This document shows positions 27,967-38,235 of a stretch of 64,000 bases of DNA, piece by piece. The translations under genes and the position numbers were made by a program. Where the stretch lies: the NCBI GenBank assembly GCA_045652765.1, contig JAZOLG010000003.1:1-64000 (forward strand), in the 5' to 3' direction. Within the stretch, counting starts at the first letter, position 1. Each line of letters opens with the position of its first letter. Below the pieces are notes generated by a model. It saw only the letters and a program-made list of their open reading frames with translations, was not told where the DNA came from and made no database searches. Source of the DNA: UBA1231 sp045652765. Lineage in GTDB: Bacteria; Bacillota_I; Bacilli_A; ML615J-28; CAG-313.

Positions 27967-30900
27967 TTATAGTTTTGGTACTTCGTATACAGGTGCATCT
28001 AAATTTTCTGGTTCAACATCAACATTTTCTACTAAACCAGTACCAGCAGGGATTAATCCACCAATAATAATATTTTCTTTTAATCCTTCTAAACGGTCAA
28101 TCTTACCACGAATTGCGGCTTCAGTTAAAACACGAGTTGTTTCTTGGAATGAAGCAGCTGATAAGAATGAGTCAGCTTTAAGAGATGCTCTTGTAATACC
28201 TAAGATTACAGGTTTTACAACAGGAATACGTTTACCTTTAGCAAGTGTTTCTTTAATTACTTGATATAATTCACTGCGAGAAATGAATGTTCCTGGAAGT
28301 AAGTTTGTATCTCCTTCATGAACAACGATTGCTTTTTGAAGCATTTGTTTAACAATAATCTCAACGTGTTTGTCAGAAATATCAACCCCTTGAGCACGAT
28401 AAACCTTTTGTACTTCTTTAACAATATATTGTTCTACTTTAGCTACGTTTGCAACTCTTAGTAATTCTTTTGGATGAATCATACCATCAACAATTAAATC
28501 ACCAGCTTTAACAAATTCACCAACAGATACACTTGGTTTTTTACCACTATCTGTTAAATATGATTTACTATCAATATCACTCTTAACAACAATAGTGAAT
28601 CGGCTATCTTTTTCTGGAACAATAGAATCTATTACACCATCAATTTCAGAAATAATACCTTTACCTTTTGGTTCACGTGCTTCGAATAATTCTTGAATAC
28701 GTGGTAACCCTTGAGTGATGTCATCTCCGGCAACCCCACCTGAGTGGAATGTACGCATTGTAAGCTGTGTACCAGGTTCCCCAATTGATTGTGCAGCAAC
28801 AATACCAACAACTTCACCTTTTTCAACAGTTTCAGTAGTTGATAAGTCTGATCCATAACATTTAACACAGACACCATTTTTAGAATCACATGTAAATAAA
28901 GTTCTTACTTCTACTTCTGTAATACCAGCCGCAACGATACGTTCAGCAATTGGTTCTGTAATAATTTGATTTCTTTCAACAAGAAGTTCTTTACATCTTG
29001 TTTTTGGATTTTTCCATTCAATTTTCTTAGATGCAAAACGACCAATAATACGGTCTTTTAATGATACAATTAATGATCCATTATCATTATATAATGTTTT
29101 CATAATCATACCTTTATCAGTTCCACAATCTTCACAAGTAATTGTAACATCATGTGAAACGTCAACAAGACGTCTTGTTAAGTAACCAGATTCGGCAGTC
29201 TTTAACGCAGTATCGGTAGAACCTTTACGCGCACCATGCGTTGAAATAAAGAACTCAGACATTGACATACCTTCTCTAAAGCATGATTTAATAGGAATTT
29301 CCATTGGTTCCCCATTAGGTTTTGCCATCAGACCACGCATACCGGCAAGCTGAGTAAAGTTAGATGATGAACCACGGGCTCCAGAGTCCGCCATCATGAA
29401 AATATCATTTGATGTTGCGTATGTTTTCATGATATCTTTAATTTCAGTTTCAATATCTTTAGTAGCTTTACTCCAAACCGCAATAACGTTTTGTTTACGT
29501 TCTGAGTTTTTCATTGTACCTTGTCTTAATAACTTATTATAACGTTGTACTTTCTTTTCTGCTTCTTTGATAATTTCATTTTTCTTATCAATTTTCATTA
29601 CGTCAAATGCAGAAACTGTAATACCAGCCATTGTTGAATAATAGAATCCTAAGTCTTTCATTTTGTCAAGTGTATTAGATGTTTCAGCTAATTTTGCTTG
29701 TCTAAATACTTCACTAATAATCATACTTAAGAATTTTTTCTTAAATGGTTCTCCAAGTGGTAATTTAACAGTACGAATTCTTGTTTCGTTAGCATGTTTT
29801 ACGAAGAAGCATTCTCTAGTACCAACAGATAAGTTTTCTTGTGTATTTTCATTTACATAAGAAAAATCATGTGGGAATACATTATTGAAAATAAGTTTAC
29901 CATAAGTAGTAATAATAAATTGACTCTTTAACTCTTCATTTTTAGCAACTAATCTTTGATATTCTTCTGGATTAGTATCTTTAAGTTTTTGATCAATTTG
30001 AACAAATGGTTTATTAAGTGTTCTAGCAGGTAATGCAACTCTTGTATGGAATTTAATTTCACCTTTTTCATAAGCATGTTCAACTTCATTAGGGTTCATG
30101 TATAATTGACCTTCATTTAGAAGATATGCTTTCGCAACGCTTGGGCATTTTTTAGTTTTAATAGCTTCTTCTAAATCTTCAACTGTCTTATAAACAGCAG
30201 TAAAGTTTTCACCTTCGATATAAATAGGACAATCATGAACATGAGGACTTTGTAGTAAGTCGTCAATACTAGCAAAATTATTTTCAAAAGGTTTTCTTTC
30301 AATTGATAGGTAATAGTTACCTAAGATCATATCTTGAGATGGCGTAACAATTGGTTTACCATCTTTAGGTGCTAAGATATTTTTAGAGGCAAGCATTAAC
30401 ATTCTTGCTTCTGTTTGTGCTTCTTTAGAAAGAGGCACGTGAACTGGCATTTGGTCACCATCGAAGTCGGCATTGAAGGCAGTAGTTACAAGTGGATGTA
30501 ATCTAATTGCTTTACCTTCAACAAGTTTTGGTTCAAACGCTTGAATAGAAAGTCTATGAAGTGTAGGGGCACGGTTTAACAATACTGGATGCTCTACAAC
30601 AATCTTTTCTAAAGCTTCCATTGCTTCTGGCGAACCCTTTTCAATCATATCTTTAGCTTTTTTAATACCAGCTTTATCTTTTACCACTTCACCATTTGCA
30701 GCATCTTTTTGACGAAGATAATTAATGATAAAAGGTTTAAATAAGATTAAAGCCATTTCTCTAGGAATACCACATTGGTACATCTTTAGGTCTGGACCTA
30801 CTACGATAACTGAACGTCCTGAATAGTCAACACGTTTACCAAGTAAGTTTTGACGGAAACGTCCTTGTTTACCACGTAATAAATCTGATAATGATTTTAA

Positions 30901-31968
30901 TGCACGATTTTTATCCATTGCTGCGCGTTTATTACGACGATTTAAACCAGTGTTATCAATTAAAGCATCAACTGCTTCTTGTAACATACGTTTTTCATTT
31001 TTTGTAATAAGTTCAGGGGCGTTAACTTCGTATTGTTTACGTAAACGATTGTTACGGTTAATAATACGACGATATAAATCATTTAAGTCAGTAGTTGCAA
31101 ATCTACCACCATCAAGTTGAACCATTGGTCGTAAATCTGGTGGGATAACTGGAACAACATCCATAATCATCCATTCAGGTTTATTGTGAGATTGAGCAAA
31201 TGCTTCACAAATTTCTAAACGTTTAATTAATTTTTCACGACGTTGTTTTGTAGCTGTATGAAGTTCTTCATGGATTTCAGTAATTTTCGCTTTAATATCA
31301 AGTTTTTGTAATAAGTAACGAATAGCTTCTGCACCAGTCTTAACTTTATACTTAAATGGGTAACGACGTTTATAAACACTATGTTCTTGTTCAGTGATAA
31401 TCATACCTTCATGTAAATCTTCTAATTCTCCATTAACTTCAGTAATGATATAAGAAGCAAGGTATACAACGTCATCTACTTGAGTTGTTTTCATATCTAA
31501 TAAGATACCAATTTTACTTGGAACACTCTTAATATACCAGTTATGAACAACAGGAGCGGCAAGAGCAATGTACCCCATGCGTTCACGACGTACTTTACTT
31601 TCAGTAAGTTCAACACCACATTTTTCACAGATTTTAGTTTCACCGTTTAAACTTTTACGTGATTTACCACAAGCACATTGGTAATCTTTTTGTGGTCCGA
31701 AAATGCACTCACAGAATAAACCATCTTTTTCAGGTTTTAAAGTACGATAGTTAATTGTTTCATGTTTTTTAACTTCACCTTTAATATCAACTTCTTTTTC
31801 AAAATTGTCATTTTTATCACAAATAACCATTTTATCTTTACGAAGTGGATTGTAGTGAAGAATTTTACCATTTTTTATTTCTTCACGTAGAGATGGATTA
31901 GCCCAAGAAATAATTTCTTCGGCTGATGCTATCCCAATTTGAATATATTGATATTTTTTATTATTCAA
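27967..31968 (-). CDS. rpoC: DNA-directed RNA polymerase subunit beta'
   Basis: This 1333-residue subunit is complete. The N-terminal zinc finger is CACGKSRKS...CEKCGVE (about 78-103), the catalytic Mg2+ loop is NADFDGD, the second zinc site uses CEDC...C and CVKC near residue 990-1060, and the bridge helix and trigger loop regions are intact. The start codon is TTG (31966-31968) after AGAGGAG; the protein opening fits the family there and no ATG is near. It follows rpoB by 17 bases. Together with rpoB it forms the active-centre cleft. Confidence 0.98.
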   Translation of the reverse strand: MNNKKYQYIQIGIASAEEIISWANPSLREEIKNGKILHYNPLRKDKMVICDKNDNFEKEVDIKGEVKKHETINYRTLKPEKDGLFCECIFGPQKDYQCACGKSRKSLNGETKICEKCGVELTESKVRRERMGYIALAAPVVHNWYIKSVPSKIGILLDMKTTQVDDVVYLASYIITEVNGELEDLHEGMIITEQEHSVYKRRYPFKYKVKTGAEAIRYLLQKLDIKAKITEIHEELHTATKQRREKLIKRLEICEAFAQSHNKPEWMIMDVVPVIPPDLRPMVQLDGGRFATTDLNDLYRRIINRNNRLRKQYEVNAPELITKNEKRMLQEAVDALIDNTGLNRRNKRAAMDKNRALKSLSDLLRGKQGRFRQNLLGKRVDYSGRSVIVVGPDLKMYQCGIPREMALILFKPFIINYLRQKDAANGEVVKDKAGIKKAKDMIEKGSPEAMEALEKIVVEHPVLLNRAPTLHRLSIQAFEPKLVEGKAIRLHPLVTTAFNADFDGDQMPVHVPLSKEAQTEARMLMLASKNILAPKDGKPIVTPSQDMILGNYYLSIERKPFENNFASIDDLLQSPHVHDCPIYIEGENFTAVYKTVEDLEEAIKTKKCPSVAKAYLLNEGQLYMNPNEVEHAYEKGEIKFHTRVALPARTLNKPFVQIDQKLKDTNPEEYQRLVAKNEELKSQFIITTYGKLIFNNVFPHDFSYVNENTQENLSVGTRECFFVKHANETRIRTVKLPLGEPFKKKFLSMIISEVFRQAKLAETSNTLDKMKDLGFYYSTMAGITVSAFDVMKIDKKNEIIKEAEKKVQRYNKLLRQGTMKNSERKQNVIAVWSKATKDIETEIKDIMKTYATSNDIFMMADSGARGSSSNFTQLAGMRGLMAKPNGEPMEIPIKSCFREGMSMSEFFISTHGARKGSTDTALKTAESGYLTRRLVDVSHDVTITCEDCGTDKGMIMKTLYNDNGSLIVSLKDRIIGRFASKKIEWKNPKTRCKELLVERNQIITEPIAERIVAAGITEVEVRTLFTCDSKNGVCVKCYGSDLSTTETVEKGEVVGIVAAQSIGEPGTQLTMRTFHSGGVAGDDITQGLPRIQELFEAREPKGKGIISEIDGVIDSIVPEKDSRFTIVVKSDIDSKSYLTDSGKKPSVSVGEFVKAGDLIVDGMIHPKELLRVANVAKVEQYIVKEVQKVYRAQGVDISDKHVEIIVKQMLQKAIVVHEGDTNLLPGTFISRSELYQVIKETLAKGKRIPVVKPVILGITRASLKADSFLSAASFQETTRVLTEAAIRGKIDRLEGLKENIIIGGLIPAGTGLVENVDVEPENLDAPVYEVPKL

Positions 31969-31985
31969 AATGATTCTCCTCTCTA

Positions 31986-34900
31986 TTATAATCCTCTTTT
32001 ACTTGCTTGCGCTTCTGCAAATTGTTGAACTAAACTGTCGTTAGCAACATCATTTCCGTTATTATCAATAAGTTTAACACTTAATCCTAAACCTTGAAGT
32101 TCTTTAATTAATACACGGAATGATTCTGGAATTCCAGGAGCTGGAATTGGATCACCATCAACGATAGCTTTATAAACTTTGTTACGACCAACGATATCAT
32201 CAGATTTGATTGTCATCATTTCTTGTAAAGTATGTGCAGCTCCATATGCTTCAAGAGCCCAAACTTCCATTTCCCCAAATCTTTGACCACCATTTTGAGC
32301 TTTACCACCCATTGGTTGTTGTGTAACAAGAGTATATGGACCTTCACTACGAGCATGAAGTTTGTCATCAACCATGTGCGCTAATTTGATCATGTACATT
32401 ACACCAACTGAAATTTTATTATCAAATCGACGTCCTGTACGACCATCATACAAGTACATTTTACCATTTTCGTCAATTGGTGCTCTAAAATTACGAGCAT
32501 CAATTTTAGCAAGACCTTCTTCATAGCTACGAGCTTCATTCATAATATCAACTAAGTCTTCATGTTTAACACCATCAAATACAGGAGTTGCAACATGAAC
32601 GCCTAATTTTTTAGCAGCCATACCTAAGTGAAGTTCTAATACTTGTCCAATATTCATACGTGATGGTACCCCTTGAGGATTTAACATAATATCTACTGGA
32701 GTTCCATCTTCCATAAATGGCATATCTTCGATTGGAAGGATATTAGAAATAACCCCTTTATTACCATGTCGACCAGCCATTTTATCCCCTTCTGTAATTT
32801 TACGTTTTTGTACGATATAAACACGTACTACTTCATTTACAGCAGGTGGTAATTCAGCACCATCTTTTCTAGTGAAGTGTTCGATTTTACCAACGATACC
32901 ACCGCCACCATGAGGAACTTTAAGAGATGTAACACGTACATCTTTAGAGTTATCAGAGAATAATGCTTGACTTAATCTTTCTTCTGGAGTTGGTTCAGTT
33001 TGTCCTTTAGGAGTTACTTTACCTACTAATGTATCTCCTTCTTTTACTTCTGCACCAAGTCTTACAATACCATGTTCATCTAGATTAGCAATAGAATCTT
33101 TACTTTCACCATCTAAATCACATGTAATTTCTTCTTTTCCAAGCTTAGTATCACGTACTTCAACTTCATATTCTTCAATATGAATAGATGTATATACGTC
33201 GTCTTGTACTAAACGTTCACTCATAATAACAGCATCTTCAAAGTTATAACCATTCCATGTCATAAATGCAATTACAACGTTTCGTCCAAGGGCTAGTTCA
33301 CCTTGATCCATTGAAGATCCATCTGCTAATACATCACCTTTTTTAACTATTTCATTTAAATGAACAATTGGTCTTTGATTAACACATGTAGAATGATTTG
33401 AACGTTCATATTTATTCATATAATATTCATGGCGACTACCTTGATTATCAACAACAATAATCTTATCACCATCTACATATTCTACTATACCATCAACATC
33501 AGCAACAATCGCTACACCAGAGTCTTTAGCAGCTTTAAATTCAATACCAGTACCTACAAATGGAGCTTCTGGTTTTAAAAGAGGAATTGCTTGACGTTGC
33601 ATGTTCGCACCCATCAATGCACGAGTTGTATCGTCATGTTCTAGGAATGGAATACAAGCTGTAGATACCGCAACTACTTGTTTTGGTGAACAGTCAATTA
33701 AATTAATTTCCATTTTACTAACTTCGACGAACTCTCCACCACGACGTGCAATGACTTTATCATCAGTAATGATAATTTCGCCAGTAACTGGATCTTTACT
33801 CATATTAACATTAGCTTGGGCGATAGCATATTTTTCTTCTTCGTCTGCAGTTAAATAAATTAATTCATCAGTTACTACTACTTTATGAATACCTTCTTTG
33901 TAAGAATCTTCATTTTTATTATTTTTTACTACCAAGTATGGTGTAATAATAAATCCAAATTTATTAACTTTAGCATAAGTTGCTAAAGAGTTAATTAACC
34001 CGATATTTTGTCCTTCAGGTGTTTCTACCGGACAAATTCTTCCATAGTGAGAACTATGAACGTCACGTACTTCGAATCCCGCTCTATCACGAGAAATACC
34101 ACCTTGACCTAAGGCTGATAAACGACGTTTATGAGTCAATTCTGATAATGGATTAATTTGATCCATAAATTGTGATAATTGGCTACTACCAAAGAATTCA
34201 CGAAGTGTAGATGCCAAAGGACGAATGTTTACTAAATTTTGTGGAACTACTGTTCTTGAATCTACAGATGTTGACATTCTATCACGAACGTTCTTTTCAA
34301 GTTTAGCAAGACCAATACGGAATTGATTTTGTAGTAATTCACCAATTAAACGTAAACGTCTATTTCCTAAGTGGTCAATATCATCAGTTTTACCTACACC
34401 ACTATGTAAGTTAATATAGTAAGAGATAGATGCAAAAATATCTGACAATACAACGTGATTTCTATCTTCTCTTTGGTCATTACCAATTAAATTAACTGCT
34501 GGTTCATCTTCATGACCACGAACTAATACTTTTAAGCATTCTAACACAACGCTATTGCCTTCAAGCATTAATTCATATTCTTTTGTTATACGGAAATGCT
34601 CACGATTTTCTTCTAAAATTTTAACAACTTTTGCATCAACTTCAGTACCTGCTGGAATAATAACTTCTTTAGTATCTTTGTTTACTAAATCTTCAGCAAG
34701 TTTATGACCAATCGCACGTTGAACAACGTCAAGTTTTTTATTAACTTTATGACGTCCAACACGGGCTAAGTCATAACGGCGAACATCGAATAATCTACTT
34801 GCGATAAATTTACGAGCAGTATCAGCAGATGTTTTTTCACCTGGGCGAAGCTTATCATATAATTCTCTAATCGCATCATCTTCACCGAAACTTTGGTCTT

Positions 34901-35576
34901 TCGCAAAAGTATTATCCATAAATTCTGAATGACCGAATAAGTTTTCAATTTCTTTATTACTCTTAACACCTAATGCACGAATAAATGTTGTTAATGGAAT
35001 TTTTTTAGAACGGTCAAGTTTAGCATACCAAATATCTCTAGTACCTAATTCATATTCAATCCAAGCACCACGTGTTGGGATTACTTGTCCACTATAGTTT
35101 GTACGTCCAGACTTTTTATTTGTTTCCTTTGAAAAGAACACACCAGCAGAACGGATGATTTGTGTAACAATTACACGTTCAGAACCATTAATAATAAAAG
35201 TTCCCCAAGGAGTCATCATTGGGAATTCACCCATGAAAATCTTATCTTCCTTGATTTCACCAGTTTCTTTGTTTAATAATTGAACGTTTACTTTAAGTGC
35301 TCTTGAATAGTTAACACTGTGAATTTTAGCCTCATGAATAGAATATTTTGGTTCTTCAAATTCATAATCTAAAAATGAAAGTTCAAATTTTTCTCCATCA
35401 TTATGATCTGTAATAGGAGATAATTCTTCAAACAATTCTTTAATACCGTCACTTAGTAACCATTTAAAAGATTCAGTTTGTACCTCAATTAAATTTGGTA
35501 ATTCAACATCAGTTTGAACTCTAGCATAATTTCTTCTTACGCGTTTTCTACCATATTGTATATTTTTCCAACTCAA
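31986..35576 (-). CDS. rpoB: DNA-directed RNA polymerase subunit beta
   Basis: The subunit has 1196 residues from the TTG at 35574-35576, which has AGGTGG eight bases upstream and aligns with the TTG start of B. subtilis RpoB (QYGR at the same distance). An in-frame GTG at 35588 lies inside the ribosome site. The rifampicin pocket is recognisable (QLSQFMDQINPLSE, HKRRLSALGQGG), as are GDKMAGRHGNKG and the C-terminal GGQRFGEMEVWALEAYGA. Asn is replaced by Ile just after the FMDQ motif compared with E. coli. It has its own strong promoter. Confidence 0.98.
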   Translation of the reverse strand: MSWKNIQYGRKRVRRNYARVQTDVELPNLIEVQTESFKWLLSDGIKELFEELSPITDHNDGEKFELSFLDYEFEEPKYSIHEAKIHSVNYSRALKVNVQLLNKETGEIKEDKIFMGEFPMMTPWGTFIINGSERVIVTQIIRSAGVFFSKETNKKSGRTNYSGQVIPTRGAWIEYELGTRDIWYAKLDRSKKIPLTTFIRALGVKSNKEIENLFGHSEFMDNTFAKDQSFGEDDAIRELYDKLRPGEKTSADTARKFIASRLFDVRRYDLARVGRHKVNKKLDVVQRAIGHKLAEDLVNKDTKEVIIPAGTEVDAKVVKILEENREHFRITKEYELMLEGNSVVLECLKVLVRGHEDEPAVNLIGNDQREDRNHVVLSDIFASISYYINLHSGVGKTDDIDHLGNRRLRLIGELLQNQFRIGLAKLEKNVRDRMSTSVDSRTVVPQNLVNIRPLASTLREFFGSSQLSQFMDQINPLSELTHKRRLSALGQGGISRDRAGFEVRDVHSSHYGRICPVETPEGQNIGLINSLATYAKVNKFGFIITPYLVVKNNKNEDSYKEGIHKVVVTDELIYLTADEEEKYAIAQANVNMSKDPVTGEIIITDDKVIARRGGEFVEVSKMEINLIDCSPKQVVAVSTACIPFLEHDDTTRALMGANMQRQAIPLLKPEAPFVGTGIEFKAAKDSGVAIVADVDGIVEYVDGDKIIVVDNQGSRHEYYMNKYERSNHSTCVNQRPIVHLNEIVKKGDVLADGSSMDQGELALGRNVVIAFMTWNGYNFEDAVIMSERLVQDDVYTSIHIEEYEVEVRDTKLGKEEITCDLDGESKDSIANLDEHGIVRLGAEVKEGDTLVGKVTPKGQTEPTPEERLSQALFSDNSKDVRVTSLKVPHGGGGIVGKIEHFTRKDGAELPPAVNEVVRVYIVQKRKITEGDKMAGRHGNKGVISNILPIEDMPFMEDGTPVDIMLNPQGVPSRMNIGQVLELHLGMAAKKLGVHVATPVFDGVKHEDLVDIMNEARSYEEGLAKIDARNFRAPIDENGKMYLYDGRTGRRFDNKISVGVMYMIKLAHMVDDKLHARSEGPYTLVTQQPMGGKAQNGGQRFGEMEVWALEAYGAAHTLQEMMTIKSDDIVGRNKVYKAIVDGDPIPAPGIPESFRVLIKELQGLGLSVKLIDNNGNDVANDSLVQQFAEAQASKRGL

Positions 35577-35634
35577 AACCTTTTCCACCTTTCACAGGGA
35601 AATCGAAAAATTCCCCACTTTATCATATCAATAT

Positions 35635-35663
35635 ATTATACTGCTAACCCATATTTTTGTCAA
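35635..35663 (-). promoter_or_regulatory. promoter of rpoBC
   Basis: TTGACA (35658-35663), 17 bases and TATAAT (35635-35640) lie on the minus strand. The leader has a small hairpin (GGGGAA/TTTCCCT, about 35596-35616) before the ribosome site. Confidence 0.92.
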
Positions 35664-35695
35664 ACAATATGATTATAAAAAATATGAAAAATAAA

Positions 35696-35722
35696 AAATG
35701 CTTAGTTTCCCAAGCATTTTTT
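35696..35722 (-). terminator. terminator after ybxB-like gene
   Basis: Stem AAATGCTTGGG..CTAAGCATTT with TTTTTT after it on the minus strand separates the ribosomal protein genes from rpoBC. Confidence 0.82.
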
Positions 35723-35726
35723 CCTA

Positions 35727-36320
35727 TTATTTTATAGCTTTAATTATGAAATAACCTTTGTCTTTATCAATTACTTCTACATTATCATAAGCTTCTTTCA
35801 TTGCCTTTAGACAAGATTCTGCCCCTTGTTTTTTTTGAATAACAACGTATATCTTTCCACCTTTTGTTAAATGATTTTTTCCATTTAGAACTATATCATG
35901 AACAACACTTTTACCCGCTCTGATCGGTGGATTTGTCACAATAACATTATATTCTTCAGAAACATTTTGATAAGTATTACTTTCAAACACAGTTGCATTT
36001 CTGACATCATTTAAAAGAATATTTTCTTTAACAAGTTCAATGGCTCTTAAGTTAACATCAACCATATGAGTTGTAATAGTATCATTAATTTTAGATAACG
36101 AAATACCCATAATGCCAATTCCACAACCCATATCAAGTATTTTATCACCGTCATTTAATTCAACATTTTTAAGTAACAAATTAGTTCCAAAATCAACATT
36201 ATGTTTAGAAAATACACCATTGTCACTTTTAAAAGTTAATTTATGTTTATAAAAGTAAAAATTTACATAAAAAGGTTCAGATTTTATATTCGGATTGTTT
36301 TCAAAATATTGATTACTCAT
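35727..36320 (-). CDS. ybxB: class I methyltransferase, YbxB/RsmC-like
   Basis: This 197-residue SAM methyltransferase has motif I ILDMGCGIGIMGISL, the acidic motif HMVDVN, and NPPIRAG as the substrate-site NPP(F/Y)-type motif of RsmC-like N-methyltransferases. In B. subtilis ybxB occupies the same place between rplL and rpoB. It likely methylates rRNA (RsmC makes m2G1207 of 16S), but the target is not proven for Firmicutes. GAGGTGAATT precedes the ATG; a hairpin with T-run lies between rplL and this gene, so it may receive only part of the transcript. Confidence 0.85.
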   Translation of the reverse strand: MSNQYFENNPNIKSEPFYVNFYFYKHKLTFKSDNGVFSKHNVDFGTNLLLKNVELNDGDKILDMGCGIGIMGISLSKINDTITTHMVDVNLRAIELVKENILLNDVRNATVFESNTYQNVSEEYNVIVTNPPIRAGKSVVHDIVLNGKNHLTKGGKIYVVIQKKQGAESCLKAMKEAYDNVEVIDKDKGYFIIKAIK

Positions 36321-36339
36321 AATTCACCTCAAAAAATAA

Positions 36340-36367
36340 ATCCCAGGAATTTCCTGGGATCTTTTTA
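36340..36367 (-). terminator. terminator or attenuator after rplL
   Basis: Stem ATCCCAGGAA/TTCCTGGGAT with a short loop is followed by TTTATTTTTT on the minus strand. Confidence 0.82.
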
Positions 36368-36373
36368 GTTTAC

Positions 36374-36748
36374 TTATTTAATTTCAACTTCAGCGCCGGC
36401 TTCTACTAATTTAGCTTTGATAGATTCAGCTTCTTCTGGTGAAATCTTTTCTTTAACAGGTTTTGGAGCACCGTCAACTAAATCTTTAGCTTCTTTTAAT
36501 CCTAAACCAGTGATTTCACGAACAAGTTTAATTACACCTAATTTACCTTGTCCAGGATGAACTAAGATTACTGATACTTCAGTTGGACCTGCAGCTTCTT
36601 CAGCAGCAGCACCACCAGCTACAACAGCAACTGGAGCAGCAGCAGTAACACCAAATTCTTCTTCAATAGCCTTAACTAATTCGTTAAGTTCTAATACGCT
36701 CATTTCTTTAATCGCAGCGATAAATTCTTCTTTATTAATTTTTGCCAT
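36374..36748 (-). CDS. rplL: 50S ribosomal protein L7/L12
   Basis: This 124-residue acidic protein has the N-terminal dimerisation helices (MAKINKEEFIAAIKEMSVLE), an Ala/Gly hinge (AAAPVAVVAGGAAAEEAA, about 34-52) and the C-terminal factor-binding domain (KLGVIKLVREITGLGLKEAK). It forms the flexible stalk of the large subunit that recruits translation GTPases. AGGAGG precedes the ATG, and it lies 31 bases after rplJ, with which it is controlled by the L10 leader. Confidence 0.98.
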   Translation of the reverse strand: MAKINKEEFIAAIKEMSVLELNELVKAIEEEFGVTAAAPVAVVAGGAAAEEAAGPTEVSVILVHPGQGKLGVIKLVREITGLGLKEAKDLVDGAPKPVKEKISPEEAESIKAKLVEAGAEVEIK

Positions 36749-36779
36749 TTCGTTTTTTCCTCCTATTATTTAACAATAA

Positions 36780-37265
36780 TTACTCTTTTTCTGAAACTGC
36801 TTTAATTGCGCAAGCAAGACCACGAATAGGAGCTTGCATTACACTTAATAACATTGAAATCATACCATCTTTGTTTGGTAATACTGATAATTGTTTTAAT
36901 TCAGAAACAGTCATAATTTGAGAGTCTACAACTCCGCCTTTAACGTTTAATTTTTCATGACCTTTTGCAAATTCGAAAACAATTTTGCAGCCTGTTACTT
37001 CATCTTGTGAGAAGATAGCAGCAGATGGACCAACAAAGTTTTCAGCAGGAACTTCAAAACCAGCACCAGCAGCGGCACGGCGTAAAATGTTATTTTTAAT
37101 AACTTTCATTTGACAGTTTTCAGCATGTAGTTTGCTTCTTAATTCAGAAACTTCAGCTACAGTTAATCCTAGGTAATCAACGAATAATAGTGAACCTGCA
37201 TTTTTCATTTGTTCAACGACAGCATTCACTTCATTTTGTTTGTTAGCGATAGTCGCTTCATTCAT
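36780..37265 (-). CDS. rplJ: 50S ribosomal protein L10
   Basis: The protein has 161 residues from the ATG at 37265 (GGAGGTG six bases before); a GTG three codons earlier lies inside that site. Family blocks include VEQMKNAGSLLFVDYLGLTV, ELRSKLHAENCQMKVIKNN and FVGPSAAIF. L10 anchors the L7/L12 dimers to 23S rRNA, and the L10-L12 complex represses its own mRNA through the leader found upstream. Confidence 0.97.
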   Translation of the reverse strand: MNEATIANKQNEVNAVVEQMKNAGSLLFVDYLGLTVAEVSELRSKLHAENCQMKVIKNNILRRAAAGAGFEVPAENFVGPSAAIFSQDEVTGCKIVFEFAKGHEKLNVKGGVVDSQIMTVSELKQLSVLPNKDGMISMLLSVMQAPIRGLACAIKAVSEKE

Positions 37266-37289
37266 TGTTTTCACCTCCTGAAATTTTTC

Positions 37290-37360
37290 GGATTTATCCT
37301 CGGTAGGAAATTAAGAAAAAGTTGTCAACTTCTTCACCTACTGTCTACGGCAGTGACTTT
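37290..37360 (-). ncRNA. L10 leader (autoregulatory mRNA structure)
   Basis: The leader contains the hallmark pair CTGCCGTAGACAGTAGG (37337-37353) and CCTACCGAGGA (37297-37307), which match the L10(L12)4 binding site before rplJL in Firmicutes. The structure mimics the L10 site in 23S rRNA and lets excess protein shut off synthesis. TATAAT around 37366-37371 lies just upstream. Confidence 0.88.
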
Positions 37361-37422
37361 TTAATTATATACTATTTATACTTGTTTTACTTATTTAGTT
37401 TATTATTTTGTTTATTTTAATA

Positions 37423-38112
37423 TTAGAATGATTCTTGGTTAACTTTAATACCAGGAGCCATTGTAGCTGTAATAGCAACATTTGCCATATAAACACCTTT
37501 AACAGTGCTTGGTTTAATACGCATTAATTGACTGTAGATTGTTTTCATATTTTCAATTAATTTGTCATTTTCAAATGATACTTTACCAACTGGAACTAAA
37601 ATGTTACCAGCTTTGTCTGTACGATATTCAACTTTACCAGCTTTGAATTCTTTAACAGTCTTTTCAACTTCCATAGTTACAGTACCTGTTTTTGGGTTAG
37701 GCATTAAACCTTTAGGACCTAATAAACGTCCAAGTTTACCAAGTTCACCCATCATATCTGGTGTAGCGATTAATGTATCAAATTCAAACCATCCAGCTTT
37801 GATTTTTTCTAAATATTCTACATCACCAGCGTAATCTGCACCAGCTGCTAAAGCTTCTTTAGCTTTTGCATCTTTAGCGATAACTAAAACTCTAACTACG
37901 CGTCCTGTTCCATTAGGTAATGAAATAGCACCACGAAGATTTTGTTCAGCTTTACGTGGATCGATGTTTAATTTGAACGCAATTTCAACAGTTGCATCAA
38001 ATTTTGCATAACTTGTTTTCTTTAATAATTCAACTGCTTCAGCAATTGGATATTTTTTTGTACGATCAACAAGTTTTAATGCTTCTTGATATTTTTTTCC
38101 TCTTTTTGCCAT
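37423..38112 (-). CDS. rplA: 50S ribosomal protein L1
   Basis: This 229-residue protein has the L1 signatures MAKRGKKYQEALKLVD, the LGRLLGPKGLMPNPK loop, and GTVTMEVEKTVKEFKAGK. L1 forms the mobile L1 stalk and represses its own mRNA by binding a copy of its rRNA site. AGGAGG precedes the ATG. The site between rplK and rplA carries the GTGGGAG/ACCAC motif expected for such control. Confidence 0.98.
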   Translation of the reverse strand: MAKRGKKYQEALKLVDRTKKYPIAEAVELLKKTSYAKFDATVEIAFKLNIDPRKAEQNLRGAISLPNGTGRVVRVLVIAKDAKAKEALAAGADYAGDVEYLEKIKAGWFEFDTLIATPDMMGELGKLGRLLGPKGLMPNPKTGTVTMEVEKTVKEFKAGKVEYRTDKAGNILVPVGKVSFENDKLIENMKTIYSQLMRIKPSTVKGVYMANVAITATMAPGIKVNQESF

Positions 38113-38131
38113 ATATTCTTTTCCTCCTAAA

Positions 38132-38160
38132 TGTGGTTAATAACGGAATCTCCTCCCACA
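38132..38160 (-). promoter_or_regulatory. L1 binding site, rplK-rplA spacer
   Basis: In mRNA sense the sequence TGTGGGAGGAG...TTAACCACA forms a TGTGG/CCACA stem with the asymmetric GGAG side, as in the L1-binding element of Bacillus and archaeal L1 mRNAs. It lies just before the rplA ribosome site. Confidence 0.7.
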
Positions 38161-38235
38161 ACTTAGACGGACACATTTTCATAATTTAAAAATGGTTCAT
38201 CTATATTGTTAAAGTCGATAAGCGTTGTTCACAAC